From positions 1 through 64,000 of the forward strand of contig NZ_JAVBXX010000042.1 in assembly GCF_030824335.1 (NCBI RefSeq): a stretch of 64,000 bases of DNA, in the 5' to 3' direction. This stretch comes from Azonexus sp. GTDB taxonomy: Bacteria; Pseudomonadota; Gammaproteobacteria; Burkholderiales; Rhodocyclaceae. Shown here one piece after another: positions 45,682 through 54,553 of this stretch (positions within the stretch are counted from its first letter, which is position 1; the number at the start of each line of letters is the position of its first letter). Under the pieces are notes generated by a model, which saw only the letters and a program-made list of their open reading frames with translations, had not been told where the DNA came from and did not search any database. A program made the translations under genes and the position numbers.

Positions 45682-47007
45682 ATGGGTGAAGCAATTGTGC
45701 TGGTTGTCCTGGCCGGGCTGGTGGTCGTCATTCTTTTGCAGGTCGCCTTGCTTTGGCTGAGTAACCGGCGCCCCGATGACGATGCCCGCTTCCGGGCGCT
45801 GCAGGAAACGCAGGAAAGAGGCATGGCGCGCCTGGAGCGGGAGTTGCGCGAGGAATTGGCGCGTGGTCGGCGCGAAGATGCCGAAGACGCATTTCGTGAT
45901 CGCGAGGAAAGGGCGCAATCGGCAAACCTGCTGGGGCAGGCCATCAGCACGCAAATGGGCCAGCTTGGCACCCTGCAGGCTGAGCGTCTGGAAGCCTTTG
46001 CGCGTGAACTGAATCGTTTTTCGCTGGGCCTGGACGAGCGTTTCGAGCGCCTGAAAAATACGGTGGAAAGCCGGTTGACCGCAATACAGTCGGATAACGC
46101 GCAAAAGCTGGAAGAAATGCGGCGCACCGTTGACGAAAAACTGCATGCCACACTGGAGCAACGCCTGGGTGAATCCTTCAAACTGGTCAGCGAACGGCTG
46201 GAGCAGGTGCATCGTGGCCTGGGCGAAATGCAAGGGTTGGCGGCTGGTGTCGGCGACCTCAAACGCGTGCTGAGCAATATCAAGACGCGGGGAACCTGGG
46301 GCGAAGTGCAGTTGGGCGCCTTGCTGGAGCAACTGTTGACTGCCGAGCAGTTTGCCGCCAATTTGCCAACGAAACCCGGCAGCAACGAACGCGTCGATTT
46401 CGCCATCCGCTTGCCCGGCAAGGATGATGGCGCCGTCGTCTGGTTGCCGATTGATGCCAAGTTTCCGATAGAGGATTATCAGCGGCTGATCGAGGCGCAG
46501 GATCCAGCGGACATCGAAGAGGCAGCGAAAGCCATCGAGATGCGTATTCGCAACGAGGCGAGAAGCATCCGCGACAAATACGTTGCTCCGCCGCATACCA
46601 CCGATTTCGCCCTGCTGTACTTGCCGGTCGAGGGGCTGTACGCCGAAGTGCTGCGGCGCCCCGGTCTGGCTGAGTTGCTGCAGCGCGAATATCGGGTCAG
46701 TCTGGCTGGACCGACAACGCTGGCGGCGTTGCTCAACAGCCTGCAGATGGGCTTTCGTACCTTGGCCATCGAGCAGCGTTCGGCTGAGGTCTGGGCCGTA
46801 CTGGGCGCGGTGAAGAGCGAGTTTGGCAAGTTCGGTGAAGCGCTGGCGCATACCCGGAAAAAGCTGGAAGAAGCGAGCAACAGCATCGTCAAGGCGGAAA
46901 CGCGGACGCGCCAGTTGTCGCGCAAGTTAAAAGAAGTCGAGGCCCTGCCGGCCGGTGACGCAGAAAAATTGATTGGGGTGGTGGATTTTGATGGTGAAGA
47001 CGAATGA
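45682..47007 (+). CDS. rmuC: RmuC-family DNA recombination protein
   Basis: A 441-aa protein with an N-terminal membrane anchor (IVLVVLAGLVVVILLQVALLWL), a long coiled coil (residues about 35-190) and the RmuC nuclease-like core. The core shows RGTWGEVQLGALLEQLLT, VWLPIDAKFPIEDYQRL, TTDFALLYLPVEGLYAEVLRRPGL and LAGPTTLAALLNSLQMGFRTLAIE. In E. coli RmuC limits recombination at inverted repeats. GAGG (45672-45675) is 6 nt from the ATG at 45682, against 3 nt for 45679. The 3' end overlaps the DUF3293 gene by 17 nt. Confidence 0.94.
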   Translation: MGEAIVLVVLAGLVVVILLQVALLWLSNRRPDDDARFRALQETQERGMARLERELREELARGRREDAEDAFRDREERAQSANLLGQAISTQMGQLGTLQAERLEAFARELNRFSLGLDERFERLKNTVESRLTAIQSDNAQKLEEMRRTVDEKLHATLEQRLGESFKLVSERLEQVHRGLGEMQGLAAGVGDLKRVLSNIKTRGTWGEVQLGALLEQLLTAEQFAANLPTKPGSNERVDFAIRLPGKDDGAVVWLPIDAKFPIEDYQRLIEAQDPADIEEAAKAIEMRIRNEARSIRDKYVAPPHTTDFALLYLPVEGLYAEVLRRPGLAELLQREYRVSLAGPTTLAALLNSLQMGFRTLAIEQRSAEVWAVLGAVKSEFGKFGEALAHTRKKLEEASNSIVKAETRTRQLSRKLKEVEALPAGDAEKLIGVVDFDGEDE

Positions 47008-47434
47008 ACTTGCAGCAAGCGAATTGGCAGGCGCCTACCGGGCGACGACCTACCGGGTTTTTCTGCCCGGCGGTCCATGCGATTTGCGTATCGATGAAGC
47101 CAGTGCCGGACTAGTCAAATGGCTGGCGCAGCATGCCTGTACCGGGTTTGCCATCATCACGGCCTACAATCCAGGCGCCCAGCGGGTCGATGAGGCACAG
47201 AATGCCGAACGTCAATCGGCCCTTGAATGTGAGTTGCTGGAGGGCAATTACGAGCCCTATGCCGGGGAGAATGTCCCCGATGCCGCCGACTGGCCGAGTG
47301 AAGAAACTTGCTTCATTCCCGATATAGCACTTGAAGATGCGTTCGCACTGGCGGAAGATTACGGACAGAACGCCATTGTGTGGGGCGGAGCAGACGGAAT
47401 TCCCCGGCTGGCCTGGATAGAAGACAAAAAATAA
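46991..47434 (+). CDS. DUF3293 protein
   Basis: A 147-aa cytosolic protein. The RVFLPGGPCDLRIDE, GFAIITAYNPGAQRVDEAQN and WPSEETCFIPDIALEDAFALAEDYGQNAIVWG segments match DUF3293. Function is unknown. The start at 46991 (MVKTNELAAS) lies inside the rmuC 3' end; the stop overlaps the kinase start (TAATG). It is thus the middle gene of an rmuC-DUF3293-kinase run. Confidence 0.85.
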   Translation: MVKTNELAASELAGAYRATTYRVFLPGGPCDLRIDEASAGLVKWLAQHACTGFAIITAYNPGAQRVDEAQNAERQSALECELLEGNYEPYAGENVPDAADWPSEETCFIPDIALEDAFALAEDYGQNAIVWGGADGIPRLAWIEDKK

Positions 47435-49818
47435 TGATCAGGAAAATTGGCCGTTTCGATATTCGCGGCGAACTGGGGCGCGGTGCCCAGAGTACGGTTT
47501 ATCTCGGATTCGATGCGCAGTTGCAACGCGAAGTGGCGATCAAGACGCTACATTTCACCCGTCCCGACCCCGCCCAGAACCAGGTTTTGCTCGATGAAGC
47601 TCGAGCGGTCAGTAAAATGCGCCACCCGAATATCGTGCCGATTTTCGAGGCAGGGGAAGAGGGCGGCGATCTCTATCTGGTTTTTGAGTATGTGCCGGGG
47701 CGCAATCTCTCAGAATTCCTGAGTCAGAGCGGAGCGCTGTCGTCGGTCAAGGCGGTGACCATTCTGCGCCACGTCCTGTATGCACTTGCTGAGGCGCACA
47801 CCCGGGGCATCATCCATCGCGACATCAAGCCGTCGAATATCCTGATCGATGAAAACGGCACGCCACGCGTCATGGATTTCGGCATCTCGGCACCGCTCGA
47901 CGGTCCCGGTGAGGATGGCGATGAATATAGCGGTACGCCGGCCTACATGGCACCGGAATACATTGATCGGCACGAAAGCAGCGAACGTTCGGATATTTTC
48001 TCGGCCGGTCTGGTGCTCTTCGAAATGCTGACCGGGCGGCGGGCCGTTGAAGGGGTGAGCCTGTTTCAGATCATGAACCAGATCACCAACGAAGATATCA
48101 AATTGCCGGTCAATGTTGCGGTCGACGACCGTTTGAGCGGCATTTTGTACAAGGCGCTGGCGCGTAATCCGGAAGTCCGTTTTCAGAGTGCCGCGCAGTT
48201 TGCCGAAGCGCTTGATCGCTACCTTGAGCCCGACGAGGCCAAGACGACCGACAGCGGTGGGCGTCAGGCGACACTCGATTTCCTGTTGCGCCGCATGCGC
48301 CACAAGAGCGATTTTCCCGCACTCTCCGAGTCGGTCAGCGCGATCAACAAGATTGCCAATAGCGAGACGGAGAGCGTCACCAAGCTATCGAACTCCATCC
48401 TCAAGGATTTCGCCCTGACCAACAAACTGTTGCGTCTGGTCAATTCGGCCTATTTCCGCCCAGCGGGTGGCGGCAGCATCAGCACGGTATCCCGTGCGGT
48501 GATCGTGCTGGGCTTCGAGGCGGTGCGCAACATCGCGATTACCGTGCTGCTCTTCGAACATTTGCAGAACAAGGCGAATGCCAATCATCTGAAGGAGGAA
48601 TTCCTGCGCGCCAATCTGGCCGGCATTCTGGCCAAGGACATCAGTGCAGCAGCGAAAATGCCGGATCTTGAGCAGATTTTCATCTGTTCCTTGTTCCAGA
48701 GCCTGGGCCGTTTGTTGTCGCAATATTATTTCCCCGAGGAATCCGACGAAATTCGCCGGGTGATGGCGCAGAAGTCGTGTAGCGACGATCACGCCTCGCT
48801 GCAGGTGCTCGGCATTTCCTTCGAGAATCTGGGGATTGCCATTGCCAAACAATGGGGTTTTCCGCCCTTGATTGTCGGTTCGATGCATAAATTGTCGGAC
48901 GGGCGGGTCAAAAAGCCGGTAACGCAGGAAGAGCGTTTGCGCATGTTGTCGGGTTTTGCCAATGAACTGTGTGATGTCATCGCCCAGGCGACGCCTGAAG
49001 CACGGATTCGCGAACTGAAAAATTCGATGCTGCGTTTTGCCGCAGCCCTGCCGCTTGATGAACGAACCGTGATGCAGACCGTCAAGCGTTCCGTCGAGGA
49101 AATCGGTGATTTTGCCCGCATCATTCATCTGAATATGGCGCAAACGACCTTCGGCAAACAGATGCAACAGTTTGTCTCGGGTGACAAGGGCGGCACCACC
49201 CTCAATTCGGCAAGCATGATGGACTCCTTGCAAGGCGCGCTGCTCGGTGAATTGGGCGGTCCCGGCGGGCCAGACAATGGGCCAGACGCTGGCGAGATGA
49301 AAATCGATGCGCAAACCGTGTTGACCGCAGGAATTCAGGACATCAGCAATACGCTGGTCGAAGGTTTCAAACTGAATGATATTTTGCGCATCATCCTCGA
49401 GACCATGTATCGCGCGATGGGTTTCAAGCGGGTCGTGCTATGTATCCGCGATGCCAAGGGGCAGGCCATGCAAGGGCGTTTCGGTTTTGGTCCCGAGGCC
49501 AATGAAGTCGCCAAGGCATTTCGCTTCCCGCTCAGTTTTGCCCCGGATATTTTCCACGTTGCCACATCGAAAGGTCTCGACATCCTGATCAGCGATATCG
49601 ACGATCCGAATATTTTCGAACGCATTCCTGCCTGGTACCGTAAAGCCGTACCGGCGCGCTCTTTTGTCCTCCTGCCGCTCAACATCAAGGGTAGTCCGGT
49701 TGCGCTGATTTATGCCGACCGCGATGAACCGGGCGGCATCGATATTCCGGAGAAGGAGTTGTCGTTACTGCGCACGCTACGCAATCAGGCAGTGCTGGCG
49801 ATCAAGCAGGGCGGATAA
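47434..49818 (+). CDS. Ser/Thr protein kinase-HDOD-GAF fusion protein
   Basis: A 794-aa cytosolic protein with three regions. The Hanks-type kinase (about 9-265) has the glycine loop GELGRGAQSTVYLG, catalytic HRDIKPSN (from residue 128), DFGIS and GTPAYMAPEY, so it looks active. An HDOD domain follows (about 290-490; SNSILKDFALTNKLLRLVNSAYFRP, and FICSLFQSLGRLLSQYYFPEE), and then a C-terminal GAF domain (about 635-790). There is no membrane segment. The combination suggests a signalling hub in which GAF ligand binding or HDOD contacts steer phosphorylation; targets are unknown. A terminator follows directly. Confidence 0.92.
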   Translation: MIRKIGRFDIRGELGRGAQSTVYLGFDAQLQREVAIKTLHFTRPDPAQNQVLLDEARAVSKMRHPNIVPIFEAGEEGGDLYLVFEYVPGRNLSEFLSQSGALSSVKAVTILRHVLYALAEAHTRGIIHRDIKPSNILIDENGTPRVMDFGISAPLDGPGEDGDEYSGTPAYMAPEYIDRHESSERSDIFSAGLVLFEMLTGRRAVEGVSLFQIMNQITNEDIKLPVNVAVDDRLSGILYKALARNPEVRFQSAAQFAEALDRYLEPDEAKTTDSGGRQATLDFLLRRMRHKSDFPALSESVSAINKIANSETESVTKLSNSILKDFALTNKLLRLVNSAYFRPAGGGSISTVSRAVIVLGFEAVRNIAITVLLFEHLQNKANANHLKEEFLRANLAGILAKDISAAAKMPDLEQIFICSLFQSLGRLLSQYYFPEESDEIRRVMAQKSCSDDHASLQVLGISFENLGIAIAKQWGFPPLIVGSMHKLSDGRVKKPVTQEERLRMLSGFANELCDVIAQATPEARIRELKNSMLRFAAALPLDERTVMQTVKRSVEEIGDFARIIHLNMAQTTFGKQMQQFVSGDKGGTTLNSASMMDSLQGALLGELGGPGGPDNGPDAGEMKIDAQTVLTAGIQDISNTLVEGFKLNDILRIILETMYRAMGFKRVVLCIRDAKGQAMQGRFGFGPEANEVAKAFRFPLSFAPDIFHVATSKGLDILISDIDDPNIFERIPAWYRKAVPARSFVLLPLNIKGSPVALIYADRDEPGGIDIPEKELSLLRTLRNQAVLAIKQGG

Positions 49819-49819
49819 A

Positions 49820-49850
49820 AAAATGCCCGCTACTTGGCGGGCATTTTTTC
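49820..49850. terminator. Bidirectional rho-independent terminator
   Basis: TGCCCGC (49824-49830) and GCGGGCA (49837-49843) with a 6-nt loop, an A-run before and TTTTTT after. It separates the convergent kinase and bamD genes. Confidence 0.9.
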
Positions 49851-49863
49851 ATAATCCATTTTT

Positions 49864-50685
49864 TTACCAGAGTTGCCACCAGGGAACTTTGCGTTCTATG
49901 CCCTCGGTGTAATAGCGGCTGTTCGGGAAGTTTTTCTTCATGACCCGTTCGGCATCGTCGCGCAGATCGTTCAAGCCTAATTTGTCGTAGGCAGCAACCA
50001 GAATGAACATTGCTTCTTCGATGGTTGGTGCCTGCGGATAGGTTTCGATTGCGAACTGTGCCCGATTGGCTGCCGCGACATAGGCGCCACGCTTCAGGTA
50101 ATAACGGGCAACGTGCACTTCCAGCGAGGCCAGTGCATTGACCAGGTAACTCATGCGCTTGATGGCGTCAGGTGCGTATTTGCTATTCGGGTAACGGGTA
50201 ACCAGTTCCTTGAACGAATCGAACGCTTCACGGGCTGCCTTGGGGTCACGTTCGGACAAATCCTGATTGCTGATGAAACCCATCAGGCCGAGATCTTCAT
50301 TGAAGTTGATCAGGCCTTTCAGATAATAGGCGTAATCGACGGCAGGATGATTCGGGTGCAGTTTGATGAAACGGTCGCTGGCGGCCAAGGCCGATGCAGG
50401 TTCGCTGGCCTTCCAGTAAACATAGGCGATTTCCAGTTGTGCCTGCTGGGCAAAACGGCCGTATGGATAACGTGCTTCCAGTTTTTCCAGCAGTTTGGCT
50501 GCCTGATCCCAGTTGCCATCACTCTGTGCATCTTTAGCTGCCGAATAAAGGCGACCAGCCGACCAGCCCGCAGTTTCGTCAACTTCGGCAGGCAGCAGGC
50601 TGCATCCACCGAGACAAAACGCGAGAACGACCACCAATGAACGAAGGAGAGCAGGGAATGACTGGAATGCGGGTAAACTTCGCAT
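49864..50685 (-). CDS. bamD: BamD outer-membrane assembly lipoprotein
   Basis: Essential lipoprotein of the BAM complex that inserts beta-barrel proteins. The precursor is 273 aa from ATG 50685 (or 274 aa from ATG 50688). The lipobox is LGGC, about residue 28. TPR repeats follow, with the marker segments ARYPYGRFAQQAQLEIAYVYWK, DRFIKLHPNHPAVDYAYYLKGL and RYPNSKYAPDA. AAAGGA is 6-9 nt before the start on the minus strand. Its start codon overlaps the divergent rluD start, so each promoter lies inside the other gene. Confidence 0.95.
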   Translation of the reverse strand: MRSLPAFQSFPALLRSLVVVLAFCLGGCSLLPAEVDETAGWSAGRLYSAAKDAQSDGNWDQAAKLLEKLEARYPYGRFAQQAQLEIAYVYWKASEPASALAASDRFIKLHPNHPAVDYAYYLKGLINFNEDLGLMGFISNQDLSERDPKAAREAFDSFKELVTRYPNSKYAPDAIKRMSYLVNALASLEVHVARYYLKRGAYVAAANRAQFAIETYPQAPTIEEAMFILVAAYDKLGLNDLRDDAERVMKKNFPNSRYYTEGIERKVPWWQLW

Positions 50686-50686
50686 C

Positions 50687-51643
50687 ATGAACGATCCTTT
50701 AGAAAACTCGGGCGATTATAGCCCAACCGAGCCGCTGCATCTGAGTGTTCCCGATAGCTGTGCTGGTCGTCGACTCGATCAGGTGTTGGCGGAGCTCTTG
50801 CCGCAGCATTCGCGCAATCGCTTGCAGACCTGGGTGCGCGACGGCTGTGTCGAGGTCGATGGTATGCCGGTGAGTGAGCCCAAGCGCAAGGTTTTTGGCG
50901 GCGAGAAATTGCTTGTCGTCCTGCCGAACGATGCACAACTCCAGACCGAACAGCCGGAAGACATTCCATTGAATGTCGTCTTTGAAGACGAAACCCTGTT
51001 GGTGATCAATAAACCAGCCGGTCTTGTCGTGCATCCGGGCAGTGGCAACTGGAGCGGTACTCTGATGAATGCCCTGTTGCACCATGTGCCAGGTATCGAC
51101 GCAGTGCCACGCGCCGGTATTGTGCATCGGCTGGACAAGGACACCAGCGGTCTGCTGGTCGTTGCCAAAACGCTGGAAGCGCAAACCGATCTGGTTCGCC
51201 AGTTGCAGGCACGCACCGTCAAGCGGCAGTATCTGGCCCTGGCCTCCGGCGCGATCAAGCGCGATAGCGGGGTTGATTCGCCGATTGGCCGGCATCCGGT
51301 AAATCGTATCAAGATGGCTGTTGTGCCGGAAAGCCGAGGCGGCAAACCGGCCTTGACCTGGTATCGCCGGCTGGAAGTCTTTCCTCATTGCACGCTGCTC
51401 GAATGCACCCTGGAAACCGGGCGGACGCACCAGATTCGTGTCCATCTGGCGTCAATCGGTCATGCGCTGGTCGGTGATCCGGTTTACGGCCGGCCTGATC
51501 AGCGCTTGCCGCCATTTGGCCGACAGGCGCTGCACGCAACGCGTCTGGGCTTGCTGCATCCGCTAGGGGGGCGCCTGATGCAATGGGAAGTGCCGATGCC
51601 GGAAGATATGCGGGATTTGCTCGATACCCTGCGTTATGGCTGA
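50687..51643 (+). CDS. rluD: 23S rRNA pseudouridine synthase RluD
   Basis: Modifies the helix 69 uridines of 23S rRNA. The 318-aa product has an S4 RNA-binding domain (RRLDQVLAELLPQHSRNRLQTWVRDGCVEVDG), the catalytic segment GIVHRLDKDTSGLLVVAKT with the active Asp, and the closing LLECTLETGRTHQIRVHLASIGHALVGDPVYG. Gene order bamD / rluD-pgeF is common in proteobacteria. The 3' end overlaps pgeF by 8 nt. Confidence 0.95.
   Translation: MNDPLENSGDYSPTEPLHLSVPDSCAGRRLDQVLAELLPQHSRNRLQTWVRDGCVEVDGMPVSEPKRKVFGGEKLLVVLPNDAQLQTEQPEDIPLNVVFEDETLLVINKPAGLVVHPGSGNWSGTLMNALLHHVPGIDAVPRAGIVHRLDKDTSGLLVVAKTLEAQTDLVRQLQARTVKRQYLALASGAIKRDSGVDSPIGRHPVNRIKMAVVPESRGGKPALTWYRRLEVFPHCTLLECTLETGRTHQIRVHLASIGHALVGDPVYGRPDQRLPPFGRQALHATRLGLLHPLGGRLMQWEVPMPEDMRDLLDTLRYG
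50715..50720 (-). promoter_or_regulatory. -10 box of bamD inside rluD
   Basis: On the minus strand TATAAT lies about 30 nt upstream of the bamD start, within the first codons of rluD. The -35 region is weak at 17 bp spacing. Confidence 0.55.
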
Positions 51644-52361
51644 TTTTTTTCGCCCGGAATGGCCTGCGCCGAATACGGTGCGGGCGTTACAAACGCTACG
51701 CAGTGGCGGGGTCAGTCGGGTGCCGTGGGACAGTTTCAATCTGGCCGGGCATGTCGGTGACAATCCGGCTGACGTCGTGCTTAATCGGGAGCTGTTGCGC
51801 CGGCAACTGCCGGCAGAGCCGTGCTGGTTGAGTCAGGTGCATGGAAATGTTGCGGTCAACGCGCCATCTGCCCAGGAAAACAGCATGGCCGACGCAGCGT
51901 TTTCGCGTCAGCCCGGTGTCGTCTGCGCCGTGATGACCGCCGATTGCTTGCCGGTGCTGTTCTGTGACCGCGCTGGTAGCGTGGTTGCTGCGGCGCATGC
52001 AGGTTGGCGCGGTTTGTTATCCGGCGTACTGGAACAGACCGTGGTCGGGATGCGGGTGCCGGGAGAGCAGTTGCTGGCCTGGCTGGGACCGGCTATCGGC
52101 CCGGAGAACTTTGAAGTCGGTGACGAGGTACGGCAGGCATTCGTCGCCAGCGATGCCGCAGCGACGCTGGCATTCAAACCGCACGCTCAGGGGAAGTGGC
52201 TGGCCAATCTTGAATTGCTGGCCCGGCAACGCCTGAATTCAATGGGGGTCGGTGCGATCTTTGGTGGCGGGATGTGTACGGTCGACGACCATAGCCGCTT
52301 TTATTCCTATCGGCGCGATGGCATCACCGGCCGCATGGCCAGCCTGATCTGGCTGGCCTGA
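51636..52361 (+). CDS. pgeF: PgeF/YfiH-type purine nucleoside phosphorylase-like (laccase domain) protein
   Basis: Peptidoglycan editing factor family of 241 aa. The metal-binding motif is present: SQVHGN with His, MTADCLPVLFCD with Cys, AAAHAGWRGLLSGV with His, and the closing FYSYRRDGITGRMASLIWL. In E. coli it removes mis-incorporated Ser from peptidoglycan precursors; other members act as purine nucleoside phosphorylases or adenosine deaminases. It is translationally coupled to rluD through an 8-nt overlap. Confidence 0.93.
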   Translation: MADFFRPEWPAPNTVRALQTLRSGGVSRVPWDSFNLAGHVGDNPADVVLNRELLRRQLPAEPCWLSQVHGNVAVNAPSAQENSMADAAFSRQPGVVCAVMTADCLPVLFCDRAGSVVAAAHAGWRGLLSGVLEQTVVGMRVPGEQLLAWLGPAIGPENFEVGDEVRQAFVASDAAATLAFKPHAQGKWLANLELLARQRLNSMGVGAIFGGGMCTVDDHSRFYSYRRDGITGRMASLIWLA

Positions 52362-52380
52362 TGCATTGCTCAATCCGGGT

Positions 52381-52599
52381 TCAGCTTGCCGCATCCCGTC
52401 TTGCTTTTTCAGCCATCATTTCCCTGTATTTCTGGCGCTCCCGCCGGACTCTTGATCCGGCAAAATAAATCAGCAAACCGCAGGGCAGGGCGCCGTAGAA
52501 CAAGAAAGAAATGATCCCGGAGACCAGTGTCGGTTCGTTTGCGGCAATCAGGACGGTGACGTAAAGCCATCCGATTATTATGATGACGGTGAGTGGCAT
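52381..52599 (-). CDS. Small two-span membrane protein, unknown function
   Basis: A 72-aa protein with two hydrophobic segments (LTVIIIIGWLYVTVLIAA, SFLFYGALPCGLLIYFAG) and a charged C-terminal helix (RRERQKYREMMAEKARRD). I do not recognise a family. It converges on pgeF with a 19-bp gap. The base pattern is coding-like, but expression is unproven. Confidence 0.6.
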   Translation of the reverse strand: MPLTVIIIIGWLYVTVLIAANEPTLVSGIISFLFYGALPCGLLIYFAGSRVRRERQKYREMMAEKARRDAAS

Positions 52600-52631
52600 G
52601 CTTGAATTTTAGAAGGCAAAGTCTGCTGGGG

Positions 52632-52660
52632 AGCAAACAATGGCATGGCGCTTGTTTGCT
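52632..52660. promoter_or_regulatory. Perfect 9-bp inverted repeat upstream of phaC
   Basis: AGCAAACAA (52632-52640) and TTGTTTGCT (52652-52660) flank 11 bp. It is located in the 196-bp region between the small membrane gene and phaC. There is no T-tract, so an operator is likelier than a terminator. Confidence 0.45.
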
Positions 52661-52721
52661 TGGAGATACTCAAACTATTGTCCGTTTCCAGCCGATAGCG
52701 ATGATGTACATGCCCTAATTA

Positions 52722-52736
52722 TGCATTGACAGTGCA
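52722..52736. promoter_or_regulatory. Candidate PhaR operator upstream of phaC
   Basis: TGCATTG-A-CAGTGCA is a near-palindrome (6 of 7 positions) 59 bp before the phaC ATG, next to TAATTA (52716-52721), a possible -10. A related TTGCACTGCA lies before phaR. PhaR repressors bind TGC-rich sites. Confidence 0.5.
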
Positions 52737-52795
52737 CGGACGGGTATGCAGAATCGAGAGGCTACAGCCCCCACAACCAGTGAGACAAACATCCC

Positions 52796-54526
52796 ATGGC
52801 GCAAGGATCTAACAATAACGAGGCTTTTCTGGGTTCGGCAATACAGTTCATGCAAGCCGGTCAGAACATGGCGCAGCAGTTTATGGATCAACTGAACAAG
52901 GCGACACCTGCCTTTGGCAATGCCGCACCGCCGGCTGCCGATCCGCAGGCACTGACAGCGTTGCAAAAGCAGTTCATGGATCAGCAGATGTCGCTCTGGC
53001 AGTCCATGCTGGCCAAGCAAAAGGGCGAAGAGCAGTCCTTCAAGGTTGCCCCGGAACCCGGTGATCGTCGTTTTTCCGCGCCCGAGTGGCGGGAAAGCCC
53101 GATTTACGATTACCTGCATCAGGCTTATCTGTTAAATGTCCGTTACCTGAAGGAAATGGTTGAGGTCATGCCGGCGCAGGATGCCAAGGCCAAGGAAAAA
53201 CTCCGTTTCCTGGCGCGCCAGGTGGCCGATGCGATGGCCCCATCCAACTTTGCCGCGACCAATCCCGAATTCGTCAAACTGGCCCTGGAAACCAAGGGGC
53301 AGAGCATTACCGATGGCATCAACAACCTGATCAAGGATTTTGAGAAGGGGCGTATTTCGATGACCGACGAGTCGGTTTTCGAAGTGGGCAAGAATATCGC
53401 GACCACCGAAGGTGCCGTGGTCTATGAAAACGATGTGATGCAACTGATCCAGTACGCGCCGCTGACCGCCAAGGTCGCGACCCGGCCGCTGCTGGTCGTG
53501 CCGCCCTGCATCAACAAGTTCTACATCATGGATTTGCAGCCGGAAAACTCCCTGATTCGCTACATGGTCGATCAGGGCAATACCGTATTCCTGGTTTCCT
53601 GGCGCAATCCGCAAGAAGCGCAAGGCCATCTGGGCTGGGATGATTATCTGGAGCGTGGCCCGATCGAAGCCCTGCATCTCATCCAGGAAATGACCAAGGT
53701 CAAGCAGGTCAACGCGCTCGGTTTTTGCGTCGGCGGCACCATCTTGACGTCGGCGTTGGCTGTTTTGAAGGCACGGGGTGAAGATTGCGTGGCTTCGCTG
53801 ACGCTTTTGACCACCTTGCTCGATTTTGCCGATACCGGCGAAATCGGTTTGTTCATTGACGAACAAGGCGTTGCCAGCCGGGAAGCCAGCATCGGTCAGG
53901 GTGGTTTGCTGCCAGCGCGCGATCTGGCCAACACCTTTTCCTTCCTGAGGGCCAACGATCTGGTCTGGAACTATGTGACCGGCAATTATCTGAAGGGCCA
54001 GAAGCCGCAGGCTTTCGACTTGCTGTACTGGAATTCGGATTCGACCAATCTGCCGGGGCCATTCGCTTGCTGGTACATGCGCAACATGTATCTGGAAAAC
54101 AATCTACGTGTGCCGGGCAAGCTGCAGATGTGTGGTGCGAAGGTCGATCTGGGCCAGCTCGACATGCCGGTGTATCTGTTGGCAACGCGCGAAGATCATA
54201 TCGTGCCATGGCAATCGGCCTATCAGAGCACACGCATTCTGGGCGGAAAAACCCGCTTCGTACTGGGGGCTTCCGGTCACATTGCTGGCGTCATCAATCC
54301 GGTGAGCAAGAACAAGCGCAGTTTCTGGTTGAACGATGATGTGAAAACCGATGCCGAGGGGTGGTTGACCGCAGCAACGGAGATGAAGGGCAGCTGGTGG
54401 GCCGACTGGGCCGACTGGCTGAAGCTGCACGGTGGTGAACAGCGTGCAGCGCGCAAGGTCGGGACAACAAAATATAAAGCGATCGAGCCAGCTCCTGGCC
54501 GTTATGTCAGAGAGCGGGCGGTCTGA
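52796..54526 (+). CDS. phaC: Class I polyhydroxyalkanoate synthase
   Basis: Polymerises 3-hydroxyacyl-CoA to PHA on granule surfaces. The 576-aa product has the PHA-synthase N-domain (NPEFVKLALETKGQSITDGI), the lipase-like box GFCVGGT with catalytic Cys311, and later Asp and His in LLATREDHIVPW and GASGHIAGVINP. The length matches class I (about 560-600 aa). It is followed by two reductases and the regulator, making a phaC-phaB-phaB-phaR cluster. There is no phaA thiolase in the window. Confidence 0.96.
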   Translation: MAQGSNNNEAFLGSAIQFMQAGQNMAQQFMDQLNKATPAFGNAAPPAADPQALTALQKQFMDQQMSLWQSMLAKQKGEEQSFKVAPEPGDRRFSAPEWRESPIYDYLHQAYLLNVRYLKEMVEVMPAQDAKAKEKLRFLARQVADAMAPSNFAATNPEFVKLALETKGQSITDGINNLIKDFEKGRISMTDESVFEVGKNIATTEGAVVYENDVMQLIQYAPLTAKVATRPLLVVPPCINKFYIMDLQPENSLIRYMVDQGNTVFLVSWRNPQEAQGHLGWDDYLERGPIEALHLIQEMTKVKQVNALGFCVGGTILTSALAVLKARGEDCVASLTLLTTLLDFADTGEIGLFIDEQGVASREASIGQGGLLPARDLANTFSFLRANDLVWNYVTGNYLKGQKPQAFDLLYWNSDSTNLPGPFACWYMRNMYLENNLRVPGKLQMCGAKVDLGQLDMPVYLLATREDHIVPWQSAYQSTRILGGKTRFVLGASGHIAGVINPVSKNKRSFWLNDDVKTDAEGWLTAATEMKGSWWADWADWLKLHGGEQRAARKVGTTKYKAIEPAPGRYVRERAV

Positions 54527-54553
54527 CTGCAATAAATCCTGGAGGAGGGAAAT

